This document shows, one piece after another, positions 22,561-35,251 of a stretch of 64,000 bases of DNA. The position numbers and the translations under genes were made by a program. The first letter of the stretch is position 1, and every line of letters begins with the position of its first letter. The notes beneath the pieces are model-generated. The model was not told the DNA's origin and searched no databases. It saw only the letters and a program-made list of their open reading frames with translations. Origin of the DNA: Prunella strophiata (lineage: Eukaryota; Chordata; Aves; Passeriformes; Prunellidae); the NCBI GenBank assembly GCA_036583965.1, contig JAZBQD010000027.1, positions 26,109,001-26,173,000 of the forward strand, written 5' to 3'.

Positions 22561-23301
22561 GTGACAAAATGGGAAGAGTTATGAAGTTAAGAGTTATGAA
22601 GCACTTTTTCTAAGTGCTGAAAATGGAATGGATGCTAATGCACCCATACCTGTCCCCACCAGAGAGCAGGAGGGCTCTGGGGACAAGGGCACAGCCACCT
22701 CTGCTTGTGGTGGAGCAGAACATTCTTACCTTGGCCAGGGAGCTCTGAAAGGCTGGAGTGAGGCTGAGATTTTTGCTTTTTGGCTTTTGGTTGGAGCTCA
22801 AGGCTGCTTTGGAGGGCAGACATCCAGCAGGGCCACGTCACTTGTGTTTGGGGGGTGGTGATGGGCAGGTTTTGCCCAAGAAGAAATGAGTGCATTTACT
22901 GATGCTGTGTGCTCTTTGTGTTAGAAATGTTTGACCTAGGAAGAGGTGGGAAACCATCTCTTGGACAAAACCTGAGAGAAGGGTTAATACCCCTATTTTT
23001 ACTGATATATCCCTCTGTAAGGACTTTGTTTATGTAGGATCTTTAGACAGAAATGTATCTAAAAACACACAGAAGTCTGTGCATAAATATTTTTTGGGTG
23101 AACTGCAGCTTCATCTGTTGGAGCTCTCTGCCTTTGAGTTCTGGAGCTCTGTGGGAATGGGTTGTGGATATAGGTGCAGTCCTGAGAACACAAATGGGAT
23201 TGTACTGAGCAGGAGTAAAGCCACACAAAGCTGTGAAAAAGGGACAGACTTTGTGCAAATTATTTGTTAAAGTTCATGTCAATACTTCCTGCAAATGCCA
23301 A

Positions 23302-23340
23302 CACATTAATTTATAGTTAAGGTGATGTTTATATATGTTT

Positions 23341-23390
<50 letters not shown>

Positions 23391-23610
23391 ATGACATTAT
23401 TTTATAGATAAGGTGATGTTTATAAATGGATTGGGGTTTTTAAATATATATATATATGTCAGATGGCATTAATTTATAGTTAAAGTGATGTTTATAAATG
23501 GTTTGGTGTTTTATATATATGTATATGTGGGATGACATTAATTTATAGTTAAGGTGATTTTTATAAATGTTTTGGGCTTTTTTTAATCTATATATCTATA
23601 TGTAGGGTGA
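23302..23610. repeat. Minisatellite, four diverged copies with embedded (TA)n/(TG)n
   Basis: A unit headed by a 'cattaatttatagttaaggtg'-like block starts near 23303, 23395, 23466 and 23535 (spacings about 92, 71 and 69). Each unit ends in a TA-rich tract; in copy 1 this has grown into a long (TA)n(TG)n microsatellite (about 23346-23390). Confidence 0.9.
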
Positions 23611-25320
23611 GCACACAAAGTCCTCAGGAGCTACAGAGATCTGTTCTCTGTTTTCTGCCAACTTCTGTCCAAGCTTTGGACACTCTTGGCTGGGCAATTT
23701 AAAGTTACTTAATAGCTCTTCTGTCTTTTCTGTCTTGCTCAAAACAGTTATTTTTAGCTTGATTTTTTTTTTTTTTTTTTTTAATCTACAGCTGAAAGGG
23801 TATTTTAAACTGACCTTCATTTTCTTTGTAAGAATTATCCCAATGACTTGCAGTAGTGTGAGTGGGCATGGAGAAAGGGGGAGCAGAGAGGAGCTTTCCC
23901 CCACAGAGGACACTGCAGTTCTAAAAGCTGCTTCACCTAAGATCATTAGGGTATTCAGCTTATTATTAATATTTTTGAGAGCTCATAAAATACCTCTGCA
24001 GCTTGCAAGGTGTGAGATTCTCATTTTGCTGTCTTAGTTTAGCACAAAATAGATTTTTTTTTCAGTGCTTGGAGCTTTTTGGAGGAGGGTAGAAGGGGCT
24101 GCTGTGTGTGGGTTTATTGGGGTGGGGAGGCACAGCTGGAAGTGCTGCCATGGGCACAAGCATCCTTCAGTGCCCAGGGAGAGGGATCCATTTATTCTGC
24201 TGACCCTCAGAGGGTCTGGAAATCACACTCTGCTTGAATCCCAGCTCCTGTGGGTCACTACACACAGGGCAGGTGGTCTTTGATTGAACTGCTGAGTGAG
24301 AACTGTCACTGATTTCTGCAGCCTGACAGAGGATCTGTAGTAGGCACAACACAGGTGGGATTTTCTATGGGATCCTCTGCTGCTGTGGGTGGGGAACTCT
24401 CACAGCTGTGGGCTGGGATCTGCCTGGATGTTTTGTGAAGAATTAGAAGAGCCCTGGACATGCCAGATCTTGAGATATGGGAGTGTGAGTTGAGACCAGC
24501 AGGGGAGGGAGAGCTGACAGCTAAGGATAATCTGTTTTGAGGAGCTGGGGCAGATCTTTTACCCTTGGTATATTTGGAATGGTTCTGCAGGCTGGAGAGC
24601 TCAAACTGACCTGTTGTATGTGGTATTCCAGTGGATATAATGGAATTTCAGCTGTCCCACCACCCCCCTTAATGCCCCCAGCCCCCAAGGGGTTTAGGGG
24701 TAGGTTTAGAAGCTGAACCCTCCTATTGGTTTGCCTTGGCTACACGGCTCAGTTCCAGAGATTCCCTGCAAGTCTCGTGTGTGTGAGAGAGTGCACATAT
24801 ATCTATATTCCCTCTTGGGGCATGCTGAAAACAATCCATTCAGAAACCAGGTGTCCTTGTCTCTCTTGGCATCTGGTTAAATATCAGCCAAGGAGGAAAA
24901 GGTAAATCCTAGGATGCTTTAACAACTGCCGGGGCCGTGGAGCCCTGGGCTCCATCTGATGGGATTTGAAGGTCACGGTGGCTGCCCACGTGTGAAAGAT
25001 GTGTCCGTATTCCCCATAGATAAAACAGAGCGAGGTGATCTGTCTGAAGGTGTCCCCAAACCCAGCGGATCGGTGACACCTGCGCTTAAGGCTGCCGAGA
25101 GCAGAGGTCGCTGTTGAACTGGGAATGGAGCCCCTGCGCCTCTCCAGGGCCACCTTCCCCCTCCATTGTGTCCAGCCCTGTGACACCTCGGGCTGCTGGA
25201 TGAGAATCCTCAGCCCCTTTTAGGAATCCCCAGAAAATCCCGTAGGGCTGAACTTGCTGCAAAGTTGCCCAGGTGAATTCACATCTTATTGCCAGCATTC
25301 TTTACTGCTTGGAAACAGCT
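23611..25320. other. Intergenic, no gene recognised
   Basis: Contains a T run at about 23763-23782. A motif-dense stretch with several CpG lies at about 24890-25090. No gene or mobile element is recognised. Confidence 0.5.
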
Positions 25321-25440
25321 TGGATTTTAAGGAAACGCCTTGGATTTTAAGGAAACGCCTTGGATTTTAAGGAAACACCTTGGATTTTAAGAAAACGCTT
25401 TGGATTTTAAGGAAACACCTTGGATTTTTTGCTTCTCTCT
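25321..25440. repeat. 20-bp tandem repeat, about 5.5 copies
   Basis: The unit 'tggattttaaggaaacgcct' repeats at 25321, 25341, 25361, 25381 and 25401 with one or two changes per copy. A partial sixth copy starts at 25421. Confidence 0.97.
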
Positions 25441-26744
25441 GGAGAAAAAGCAAATTAGAGCTTCTAGCAGAGACTGTGGATGCTCGTGCCTTTCTTCATG
25501 AGCATGATCAGAAACCTTCGGCAAGGTGGGACGTGTGGCAGCAACAACCTGGGAAGTAAAGAGGCTGTGCCTCACATCACCACTCCACTAATTCAGTATT
25601 CACAGCAGCCTGAGCTCCAGCAGTTTGTTCTCAATTGCTTTATTATAGTCAATACTTATTATTTATAGATATGAAAGAGACAAGATCTGAGCCTTTTGAT
25701 GTAAATCGATCCAGGTTTGTTCACTCCTCGAACCTGCAGGGCCACAAATCCTTAGTTAAAACTTCAGCCTTTTGCCCAGACCTGTAAACTTCCCATGGAA
25801 ACCTTTGTCTTGGCAGAAACAGGACTGCCATTCATCCCAAAAGTCCTGCAATTCCAGCAGAAGGCTGCCAAGGTTGGTGTGGTGTGGTTATTTTGGCAAA
25901 CGTGGACAGCCAGGACAGTGTCATGGAGAATTATCTGGATTTGTGTGGACACATTTAGCCTCTCTTTCCTTGGAAGCAGAACTCTGTGTTCAAAGCAGTG
26001 GGAGTGCAGTGGTGTCTAAATAACTTGTAATGTTACTGCACAAAAGGTCTGAGTTAATGATCCAGTTGATTTACAAGTCAACTGCATGACAATAGGAATT
26101 AATATTCGCTGATGAGCCAAACTGAGAGACTCTGAATTATTTTTTTTTTCCTCTCTAATGGTTCTGTGTCAGATCTGTGTGGGAGTTCACACACCTGTGC
26201 ATGGATCAGAGGCTGTCTGGGGATAAAGGAGCATTTGATGAACTTTTGGACTCTCCTGAAAAAATACAGTGTAAGAAATCTCATGCGAAACTGTCCAAAT
26301 GCTGTGCTGTTCTGAAAATGTCTTCTAGTGCCAGTGATGAGCAGGTGGAAAAGGAGATCCCTGATCAAATGTGGCTTTGTTTAAGGAGCAAAATACAAAT
26401 AGCTGTGGCTAGATTCTGCTCTCTTTTGCTTCTGATTTATATTCAGCTAAACTTGCACCACTGTAAAATCACAGTGAGAAAAACGCTGTGGCTATTAGGG
26501 GAAGAAAGTGGCACTTTCCTTTTAATCAGCTGACCTGTAATTAAAACATGAGCTGTTCAGTGAAAGCTGCTGGCTGTGGCATGTCCTTAGCACCTGGATG
26601 ACTGTAATCAGTCCAGCCCAGCCTGAGGAAGGAGAAACACCCATAAAAGCAGAGATGTCCAATGTGCTGTGCCTGAGGGGAGAGGTTGCATGGACAGTTT
26701 CCCATCAGCCTTGGGCCACGTGGAGAATAAGGACTTTCAGCAAT
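25441..26744. other. Intergenic, no gene recognised
   Basis: Unique sequence. A few homeodomain-like AT motifs appear near 25690-25720. The longest open frame (26177-26533) has no recognisable family features. Confidence 0.5.
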
Positions 26745-27345
26745 TGTGGGATCAGAGCATCATTATGATTGGAAAAGGCCTCTGAGACCTCATCCAGCAC
26801 TAAACAATGTCCACAAGTGTTGCACCCACAAGTTTTTTTAATATATTCAGGGTTGGTGATTCCATCACTTCCCTGGGCAGCCAGCTCCAGTACCTGATCA
26901 CCCTTTGGGTGAAAACATTTTTCCTAATATCCAACCTAAACCTCCTTGGCCATGACTTAGGATCTCCTCTCCTCCTATGGCTTGTTCTTGGGAGAAGAGA
27001 CCAATCCCCACCTGGCTACATCCTCCAGTCAGGGAGTTGTACAGAGTGATAAGGTCCCTCCTGAGCCTCCTTTTCTCCAGGCTGAGCCCTCCCAGCTCCC
27101 TCAGCCTCTCCTGGTGCTCCAGACCCTTCCCCAGCTCTGTTCCCTTCTCTGGACATGCTCCAGCCCCTCAGTGTCCTCTTGCAGTGAGGGGCCCAGAGCT
27201 GGACACAGGATTTGAGGTGTGGCCTCAGCAGTGCCCAGCCCAGGGGGCAACCACTGCCCTGGGCCTGCTGGTCACACTGTGGCTGGCACAGCCCAGGTGC
27301 CCTTGGTCTTCTTGCCCACCTGGGCTTTGCCAAAAGCAGCACCCC
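26745..27345 (-). mobile_element. CR1 LINE, longest fragment in the window, antisense
   Basis: Read on the minus strand it runs from ORF2-end text through the 3' UTR. Seen on the plus strand are 'attggaaaaggcctctgaga', 'cccctcagtgtcctcttgca', 'ctccagacccttccccagct' and 'ctccttttctccaggctgag'. Open frames here on both strands are shadows of this element. Confidence 0.9.
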
Positions 27346-29984
27346 CAGGTCCTTTCCAGCCTCTCTGCCTGCAGCACTGCAGGGGTTGCTGAAGCAGAGG
27401 GTTGCACCATCCCTTGTCCCTCCCTGCACTGAACACCTTTTTCTCAAAAAACACAGGGAGAGGAGCTTGTTGGAGCTCTTTGTTCTGCTGCTCAGCACTG
27501 GCAGGGACTGAATGCAAATGGCTCCTCAAAGAGGTGTAAGATACAGAGTTCCTGGCCCTGCTTTCTGCTCTCCAGGGCCCAGCAGGGTCTGTGACATCCC
27601 CAGGCTGTCCCTTGTCTGTGGCTTCCCTTGCAGAGCCAGTACTCAGCAAAACTCCTGTAACAGCCTTTGTGCTCTTAACCCAGTTTCCCTCCAAACTGCC
27701 ATGTGCTGGGAGCTTTGGGAGGGATTGAGAACATGAGAAGGCTGCTCTTTTAAATCCCACAGGAAGGAGGAAAAGTGGCATTCTGAGTGCCTGCAGGCAA
27801 GGAATAGAGAAATCTCACATGGGTTTTGGGGCAGGAAAACCCATGTGCCCTCACCAAACTGAAGCCTGCCTCCCCCAGCAAGCAGTTTTCCTAAGCAGAG
27901 AAAATGTGAGGGAAGCCTCACTTGCTGTGTTGCTGTCACGTTGGGTGATACTCTGAGGTGCTGCTGAAACTGATGAAGAAATGAGACCATGCAGAGGGTG
28001 ATGAGCTCCAGAGAAGAACCAGATGCTGCAGAGATGGAGCTGAGCCTCCTGCTGAGTAACCACTTCCCTCCCTGCCAGTGGGAGATCTATCCCAGCTGCT
28101 AGGGAGGCTTTTGGAGGGTGCTGAGCCAGCCAGGTGCTGTCTTCTGAATCACTGCTGTGGCATGTGATTGGAGTTAGAGTTTAATTGGGGAGTTAAAGCC
28201 CTTAGATTGGGCAAGGTGAGAAAAACTTCAGATGCTGGGTCAGAGACACCCTTCTGGCAAGCTGGTGATCCTAGAATTAGGCTTGGAGGGTCTACATGTG
28301 ACAGTACCAACTTCTTCAGGACTTGCAGAGTCATGCTGAAACCCTCCTTTTCCAGATGGTTTGGTGCCAGAGTGTGTGCTGCCCCTCAGTCTGGATCAGC
28401 ATGTGAGGCTCTGGTGGCTGCCACATGGAGCTCAGCCCTGCCTGGGCCAGGAAAGGGAGCAGTGCCCTGTGGCCAGAATGCCTCCATATGGATCAGAAAG
28501 AAGAGTCTGTCTCCAGAGCTCTGGGTGGACTTTGTGCAATGAAGCTGAAACACCAGCAGGTAGGATTTCATGTGTTTGTACAGAAGGGCTGTGCCCAGTG
28601 CATAAACAGATTAAAACTGGATGGATTTTTTTCACCTGGGACACCTGATCTTTGATGGTCTTTGTAGCCTTGTGCAGGGGGTGCTGCAGCACAGCACCAG
28701 GGCAAGGAGGGAAATGTGCTCTGTCTCCTGCTCTGGAGATCTGTGAGCTATTCTGCATTTAGAGAGTGCCTGAGATCCTTTGTTGCATCTGTGGTTGAAG
28801 GACAAAGTGCAGTGATGGAAACAGTTCCGAGATGCAGGATCCAGAGGTCAATTAGTGAATGAGCAGGGATAAGAAAATGGAGGTTGAAAAAGAGTCAAAG
28901 ATATTTACAGCCTGCATGGCCTTCCCTCTCCTGGTGCTTTATTTTTAATGGCTTGCTGCTTTTACCTCTCTTTGTTTAATGAATATATTGCTGAGTTATT
29001 GGAAGCTCAAACTGCATCCAAAAGCAGGACACTCAGGGTTTATTATATTCATATAACTCAAAAACAGCCAAATTGATTTTTTTTTTTCTTTTTTTCTTTC
29101 CCCCTCCTCCTCCTCCACCTCATTTTTAAACCTTGAAGCAGGCTCAGTGGCAGTGACAGGTGTGAGACTGACAGCACTGGAGATGAGAAGCTGTGTTCAG
29201 GTGCTGGGGAGAGCACCCTCTTTTCCCTCCCCTGTGCTCTATTCCCCTCCAGCCACCTCTCCCTGTGCTTGGGGCAGAGGCAATCCTTGGTTTGCAGCTC
29301 CCCAGTGCTGCAGGAAGGGCTGTGAGAAGCTGGGGCTGTCCCTCCCACTGTTCCCAGCATGGCTTTGTGCCTGTGTGGTCACCTGGCCCTGTATGACCAG
29401 AGAGGGGACACAGTGGGACATCCTTGGTCACCACAGCACAGTGTGAACTCACAGTGCAGGTCTCTGCTGGACCTGGAGCTGCTGTGGTGGCTGCAGGGAG
29501 TGAGGAACTGGTGGGGAAAAGAAACATTTGAAATGGTTTCTCTGGGTGGTGTTTTTTGAAAAAAGCATCTCTGTGAGTCTCCATGTCACCAGTCTGTCCA
29601 GGTAGCATGTTCTGAAGTGGCAGAATTTGGTATATTTGGTGGCTTCTGCCCTCTCTTGGGGATGTTCTCCTGGCTGGAACAGGGATGGACGTGGCAGCAA
29701 AGTCTAGGACAATTTTTGGAGCCACAACAGCTGCTGGACTCTGGGACTTTGTCCCACAGCCACCCCATCCCTCTGATGGGAGTGCAGCATCCATGGGCTT
29801 CAGGGACAGCCCTGCCCTGTCCCCCGGGATGGAAAAGGGACAGGGGAGGTAACCAGGGCTGGGAAGATCTCTGCTCCTGGAGAGAAATAAAGGAACCCAC
29901 CCTCAGCATGAAGCAGCGAGAGGTTTGCAGCTCAGCCCTGGTTAATGAGGGCATTTTGATCTACAATTGTTGACTGCAGGAAGA
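27346..29984. other. Intergenic, GC-richer, no gene recognised
   Basis: Several open frames up to about 216 codons exist (29144-29794 minus is the longest). None shows a domain, splice context or biased codon use. A pyrimidine-rich stretch lies at 29070-29130. Confidence 0.5.
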
Positions 29985-30195
29985 GCCCCCCTGATAAAGG
30001 GGGAAGGGATGTCCTGGGGGAGAGGGTCGCTGAATATGCATGGCCCCGGGTCTCTTTGTTTAGCTGATATCTGACTATATTTATTCTTCTAGATTACACA
30101 TTCTGACTGCGGAACAAAGGGCTGGCAGGAGCCGCTCTCTTGTGCTTAATAATTTGAGTGAATTTACATTTCAATGCAGCCCTGTGCCACTTCCC
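29985..30195. promoter_or_regulatory. Candidate enhancer with SOX- and POU-type sites
   Basis: A compact repeat-free block with ATATGCAT (30034-30041), TCTTTGTT (30053-30060, reverse of AACAAAGA) and AACAAAG (30113-30119). Its base composition differs from the GC-rich flanks. A regulatory function is inference. Confidence 0.4.
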
Positions 30196-33100
30196 ACCCC
30201 CCGTGGAAAGAGCAGAATTTCCCTGTTGCGGGGAGGGGGAAAAGAAACTCCCACCGCAGTGGCCAGGCTGGGAGATTTATTGCGGTTCCTCTCTGAATTT
30301 ATTCCTCCCGAATCCTGCACACGTGTGCCCACCCGCCTGATGCAGAGATGTTTTCCTCCCCACTCCAGCCCTGCTCTGCCTGCCCCACCTCCCTGCTGAG
30401 CGCTGTGATTCATCCTCAAGTAATTAACCAGCAGCAGCACAGAAAGTACCTGCCTCGGCAGAAGTGTGAAATCACATCCACACCTAACGGGGACCGGACC
30501 GAAGGGTTCCACTCTGAGTGACACCCAGGGAGCTGCAAAGTGATAAAAAGACAGAGTTGCCAAAACTCCCCGAACACGGGCTGGTTTCTATGCAACGTCC
30601 TTTTGGCTGCACTTTGGGAACTGAGAGTACAAAAACCCCGTTTGCTGAGTCAGAGTTAGTTGTGGGGGGCGTGGAGGTGGCAGGCTTTTTCACCTGCTGG
30701 TCTGACCCTTGGATCCCTGCCTGCAGGGTGGTTTGACCTGCTTGGCTCATCTCTTGCTCCTCAGCTGAATTTTCCCTGTTCTGCATCCCTGAGCTCATCT
30801 CAGGGTATGATTTGGTGTCCCTGCACAGGCCCAGGATCCTGCCTTGGCTGCCACCCACTCCTTTCTGAGTCCCAATCCTGCAGTTTAATCTTAGGAGAGC
30901 TGCATAATTTTCTCTTGCCTGCCTGATAATAACTTTGCAGGGACTTCATATGCTGATAACACACTCCATTTGGGTCTTTCACCACCAGCTGCTCTGCATT
31001 AGCCCATTTTAATGAACTTTGATTATAGGCACAGCTCCTCATTGCTATTTTAGAGGACATCTCTGCTTTTCTTGAGCTTCCTAGGAGCTGGGCTTTGGGG
31101 CCATGAGCACAGGACCTCACTGTTTGGGATGTGCATGTTGAGATGTGGCTCAGCAAATACTTTTCTTTCGCTTGCTTTTCTGCCTAAGTCCCACAGTGTC
31201 TCACGTGGTGCAAAATGAGATGGACCCTCGCTGCTCTTGGGGCTGAAGAAGCAGAAGATGAGGAAAGTGGAGCCTCAGATGTACCTGAGCACAGCAGCAG
31301 CCTCTTCCAGAAGCTCATTACACCTGAACCTCTGCCTTAGGGCAGTCAGGGGACAGGTACTTTTATCCTGAACTCTTTTCTTGCCATCTTTTTCCTTCTC
31401 TTTGAGTTTGTGTGAGGACCTGTGTGTGGGAGATGGGAGTTGTGGAGCTGTGAGCTGCTCAGGGCTCCCATGGGGGAGGGAAGTCAGCTTCCAGCAGGCT
31501 CCATATGTGTGACCAGTGGCTTTTAACACATTCAGTTCAAACCTGAGCTGCAAAACAACTTGGAAACAGGTTTTATGGCTGTGTTTCACCACTCCTATGT
31601 ACTTGGGAATGTGTCAAGCTCTCTGTGGATGTGTGTCCCTATGCTGCCCAGAGCTGAATTCCTGACTCTGCAGAGAGCAAGGCAGTGACCCCAACTTAGC
31701 CAGTAAGAGCTTGTGCATGTGATGCTGCTCTTCTTTCTGCTGACATTTCTAGATGTTGGTGTTCTGCAATGCAGAATGCAGGAAAAAAACGTTTGAGGAG
31801 CAGGGGCAGAACCAGGACCTTGCCCTGTGTCCTGCTCCAGCAGGACAGAGGGAATTTCCTGCCCTGTGAAAATGGTGAAAGAGTGTGTGGTTGTCAGCAG
31901 TTCTGTCTGAAACACCTGCTGGAGCAGGGAGCTGTGTTTATTTTAATGGCTGGATGTATACATTCATTATTTCTCCTTTTTTTTTTTTTTTTTTTGCATT
32001 GTGTACGTGCACAAAGGTGGAACCATACATATGTATGTTCCATATCACACACACATACACAGCCTGCAACACACACCAGCACAATGCAGCATTAAACCAG
32101 GGGGCTTTGGCTTCTCTTAATTACCTAATTATACTGATTCTTACATTCTGTACATCTTGGTTTTATCTGAACTTTCCAGAAGGTGTAAGCAATACACATC
32201 TTGTCACATCCCATTTTCACACTAGCGCTGGTGCTGTACGAACCATTGCCTGAAATAAAACACGACGAGAATAGGCAGCCATCTGTCTGGGAAGCACATG
32301 CAGTCCCAGATGGCAGCTCCTCTCCTGCTTGCTGCTAGCAGAGTCCTCTGCCTGAGGAGCACAGCAGAAATGTGTAACAGTTCAGCAGGGATATGTAGAA
32401 CGTGTGGTCCTCCCCCGGGCTGGGGCTTGGGGCCCTCCAGCCATGGGAGGGGAGGGGAACTTGAAACTTGGATCCCATCCCCAAGGGGGGCAGGTGTTCA
32501 TCTCTCTCACACAGCAACCTCTCTGTGCTCAGCTCTCTGGGAATGAGGTTCCTCATCCCGTCTGTCTCTGTGTGAATATTCCTTTGGAATGGGGCAGTGG
32601 GGGCCTGGTGGAAAAGAGTCCACAGGACCTTGCTGGGTAAAGCTGGAGGGAGGTAAAAGCCCCTGAGCCCCTTTTGAGAGGGACAGGGCTGCTCTGGGGT
32701 CGGGAGGGATAACAAGGGGGGCTGAAGGCTCAGCACATACCTCTACTTTTCATTCTCAGCCCTGTGCTCAGATCAGTTCTCTCTGGACTGCTCACACCAG
32801 TGACTCTGCTTGGTTTGCAGGCAGCTTGGCCACCAAGAGCTGACATGTGCCACCCTCCAAGGGTCACAAGCCACCTCACAGCCAGTGTCCCTCGACCAAG
32901 GAGTTACCTTGTGCTGTTCAGGACAAGGGACTCTGCTGCTGCCCTCCCTCAGTCAGTGTCACCTGTGAAACCACTAGCATGGGAATGTCTTTCCTGCCAA
33001 CACAGGTGAGTGGTGATGAAATATCTCTGCTTAGCAAAGCTTGGTCATTTCTGCTGGGCTTTCTGCATCCAGGGATTGCTTTCACTGATCAGATGTAGCA

Positions 33101-33734
33101 GAAAAAGCCCAAGAATGTGAAAAGCACCAAGTCTGGGAGCGGCTAGTGTGAGAATGCAGCTTCCTTATTCTTTGAACTTTCTGCCCCTGCACGTAGTTTT
33201 TAATCTGGCCTGAGGGAGGGATAAAGGATATAGGGACAAGTTTCTACAGAACTGAGGAATACAGAAGAAATTATCACAAGAGGAATGACAGCCCTTGGGA
33301 GAGGCACCCAAAGCCATCCTCCTAATGGCTGTGACTTTCACTACAGCCTTTAGAAGACCTGAGCAGTGGTTCTGTGAAACAATTAAGAATTTCCTTGTGA
33401 TTTTGCTAGAATTTCCTTGTAATTTTACTTTGCAAAATCATCTCCTTCGTGGATTCCAGTTTTCTGGAAGACAAAGAAGAAGCTGAGCAGTGGTTTTGTG
33501 GAACAATTAAAAATTTCCTTATCTTCTCATCATTTTGCTTTCCAAAATCATCTCTCTGGGTTTCAGTTTTCTGGAATGTCTTTCGAGGCTGTCTCCATTC
33601 CCAGAAAAGCCTTTGCACCATCAAATGACTTTTAAACCCCATGATGCCTGTTCCCATCTGCAGTTTTTCTGCTGGGAGGCTCATGGGTGTGGTATTTTTA
33701 CTGCAGAGCTTGGCACGAGTCCTTTTGTACAGGG
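30196..33734. other. Intergenic, no gene recognised
   Basis: Unique sequence. A T run lies at about 31978-31995 with a CA-rich stretch at 32046-32085. An AT-rich, possibly conserved patch lies at 32095-32290. At 33405-33545 an imperfect duplication repeats 'gagcagtggtt(c/t)tgtg(a/g)aacaattaa'. No exon evidence. Confidence 0.45.
33350..33560. repeat. Short imperfect tandem duplication (about 130 bp apart)
   Basis: Two copies of 'gagcagtggtt-tgtg-aacaattaa-aatttcctt' begin near 33361 and 33486, each followed by 'tttgcaaaatcatctc' or 'ttccaaaatcatctc' and 'tccagttttctgg' or 'tcagttttctgg'. A local duplication that has diverged. Confidence 0.8.
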
Positions 33735-33940
33735 TGAAGCTGCCATGGGCAGGGCACCTTCCACTAGTCCAGGTTTCTCCAAGTTCCATCCAACCTGGCC
33801 TTTAATCCTTTCAGGGATGGGGCAGCCCACGGCTTCTCTGGGCACCCTGTGCCAGGGCCTCCCCACCCTCACAGGGAAGAATTTCTTCCTAATATCTCAT
33901 CTAAACCTAATATCTTCCTAATATCTAATCTAAACCATGG
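33735..33940 (-). mobile_element. CR1 LINE 3' tail, antisense
   Basis: Plus-strand text 'ctgccatgggcagggcacct', 'ggcaccctgtgccagggcct' and 'agaatttcttcctaatatct' is a reversed CR1 end. 'ctaatatctaatctaaacc' is partly duplicated at its far side. Confidence 0.9.
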
Positions 33941-34039
33941 TCAGGAGGAGAGAGAGTGCATGCAGGAGAGGTCCTGCTGAGATTGTGCAGAGGGTCAGAT
34001 TGTTTTGGATGCAGGAGAAAAACAACTGCTGATTCCTTC

Positions 34040-34200
34040 CTCTCTGAAACGATTTCGCCTTGGCCCAGCTTGTGCAAAATGGAATTAGAGAGCCTTGCTG
34101 AGCACCGGGAGCTGGCGGGAGCCATCACTCAGCCAATTCATCATAATGGGAGCCTGGTATCTAATAAGCAGGTAATAAATGTGCTAAGTGTCCACCTTCA
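34040..34200. promoter_or_regulatory. Candidate conserved non-coding element
   Basis: A repeat-free island between two CR1 tails with 'ccaattcatcataatggg' and 'tctaataagcaggtaataaa' AT cores and unusual CpG-bearing text at its left. Conservation is a guess from texture. Confidence 0.3.
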
Positions 34201-34649
34201 GGTTGCCTGCATGCCTCCCCCCTGCCCAGACCCTGGCTTGCAGCTGCTGGCAAGGAGACGTCACCCTGGCTGAGGAGCAGATGATGCTGGAGCAATGCCT
34301 GTCTGGCTTTTCTCTCCTGCCATGGGCTCTGTAGGGCAAGGTGTGGGGCTGGGGAGGAAGGTTAAGGCAGGAAAGCCTCACCCCAGGTAAACCAGGCCTG
34401 GAGGCTGCAGTGGGGCTTGGCTGATCTCTGGAAGTCAGGCAGCAGGTTGGGGTAGGGAATGGGGAGGGTTTGGCTTTGTCGTGGAATGTTTTGTATCTTT
34501 GGTGGAGGTGCTAGAATTGTGATTTCTCTGGTTTTCAGTGAGTGAGGTGATGGACAAAGGGCAGCTGGAAGGAAGGACAGAGGGATGTTGAGTAGAGAAA
34601 GCACAGGGCAATGCTCCCCCTGCCCTGAGGGAACAGCCATGGGGCAGGC

Positions 34650-34870
34650 TGTGGTACCAGGGAATGCTGGTTTGGTTTTGGAAGGCACCTTAAGGATCAC
34701 CTAGTTCCAATTCCCTGCCATGAGCAAGGACGTGTTCCACTAGACCAGGTTGTGTTCCAACTCCCATCCAGTCTGGCCTGGAACACTTCCAGGGATGGAG
34801 CATCCACAACTTTTCTGGGCAGCCTCCTCCAGGGCCTTACCACCCTGGGGAACAGGTGGTACCAGGAGAA
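34650..34870 (-). mobile_element. CR1 LINE 3' tail, antisense
   Basis: Reversed CR1 blocks: 'tggttttggaaggcacctta', 'ccctgccatgagcaaggacg', 'cctggaacacttccagggat' and 'gggcagcctcctccagggcc'. Confidence 0.88.
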
Positions 34871-35250
34871 CCTGGGCCTGGGATTTGAGTCACAGAAACT
34901 CAAGGGAAGCCCATAGCCCAGGGAATTGCCAGTGAGTGGCTGTCCTTGCAGGGGGACAGGAGAGGGGTTAGGAGGTTAGGGTCACCTCTCTGTGGGTTAG
35001 GAGAGGTGATCCTGGAGGAGGTGACAAGTCTGGAGGAACAGATCTCCCTCTGGCCTCGGGGAAATGTGGATCCCAAGCAGCAGCACATGGGATCACATGG
35101 AATTGCAAGGCCCTTTGCTGGCATCAGGCAGGAGGGACTGGGGACAAGCCCTGACAGGAGGAGACTGCAGCAAGGGCAGGACACAAGGACCTCTTTACAT
35201 CCTCCAACTGAGAAAGACCTGCTGGGGCACAATCTCTGGGACCACCACCT
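34871..35250. other. Intergenic, nothing recognised
   Basis: GC-moderate unique sequence between a CR1 tail and the PBX/MEIS palindrome. No gene. Confidence 0.5.
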
Positions 35251-35251
35251 G

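Noticed and set aside
26977..27781. Several 100-170 codon frames on both strands
   Set aside because: They mostly lie in an antisense CR1 fragment and its flank.
29144..29794. 216-codon minus-strand frame
   Set aside because: Overlaps other frames on both strands, has no family features, and its residue use is unremarkable.
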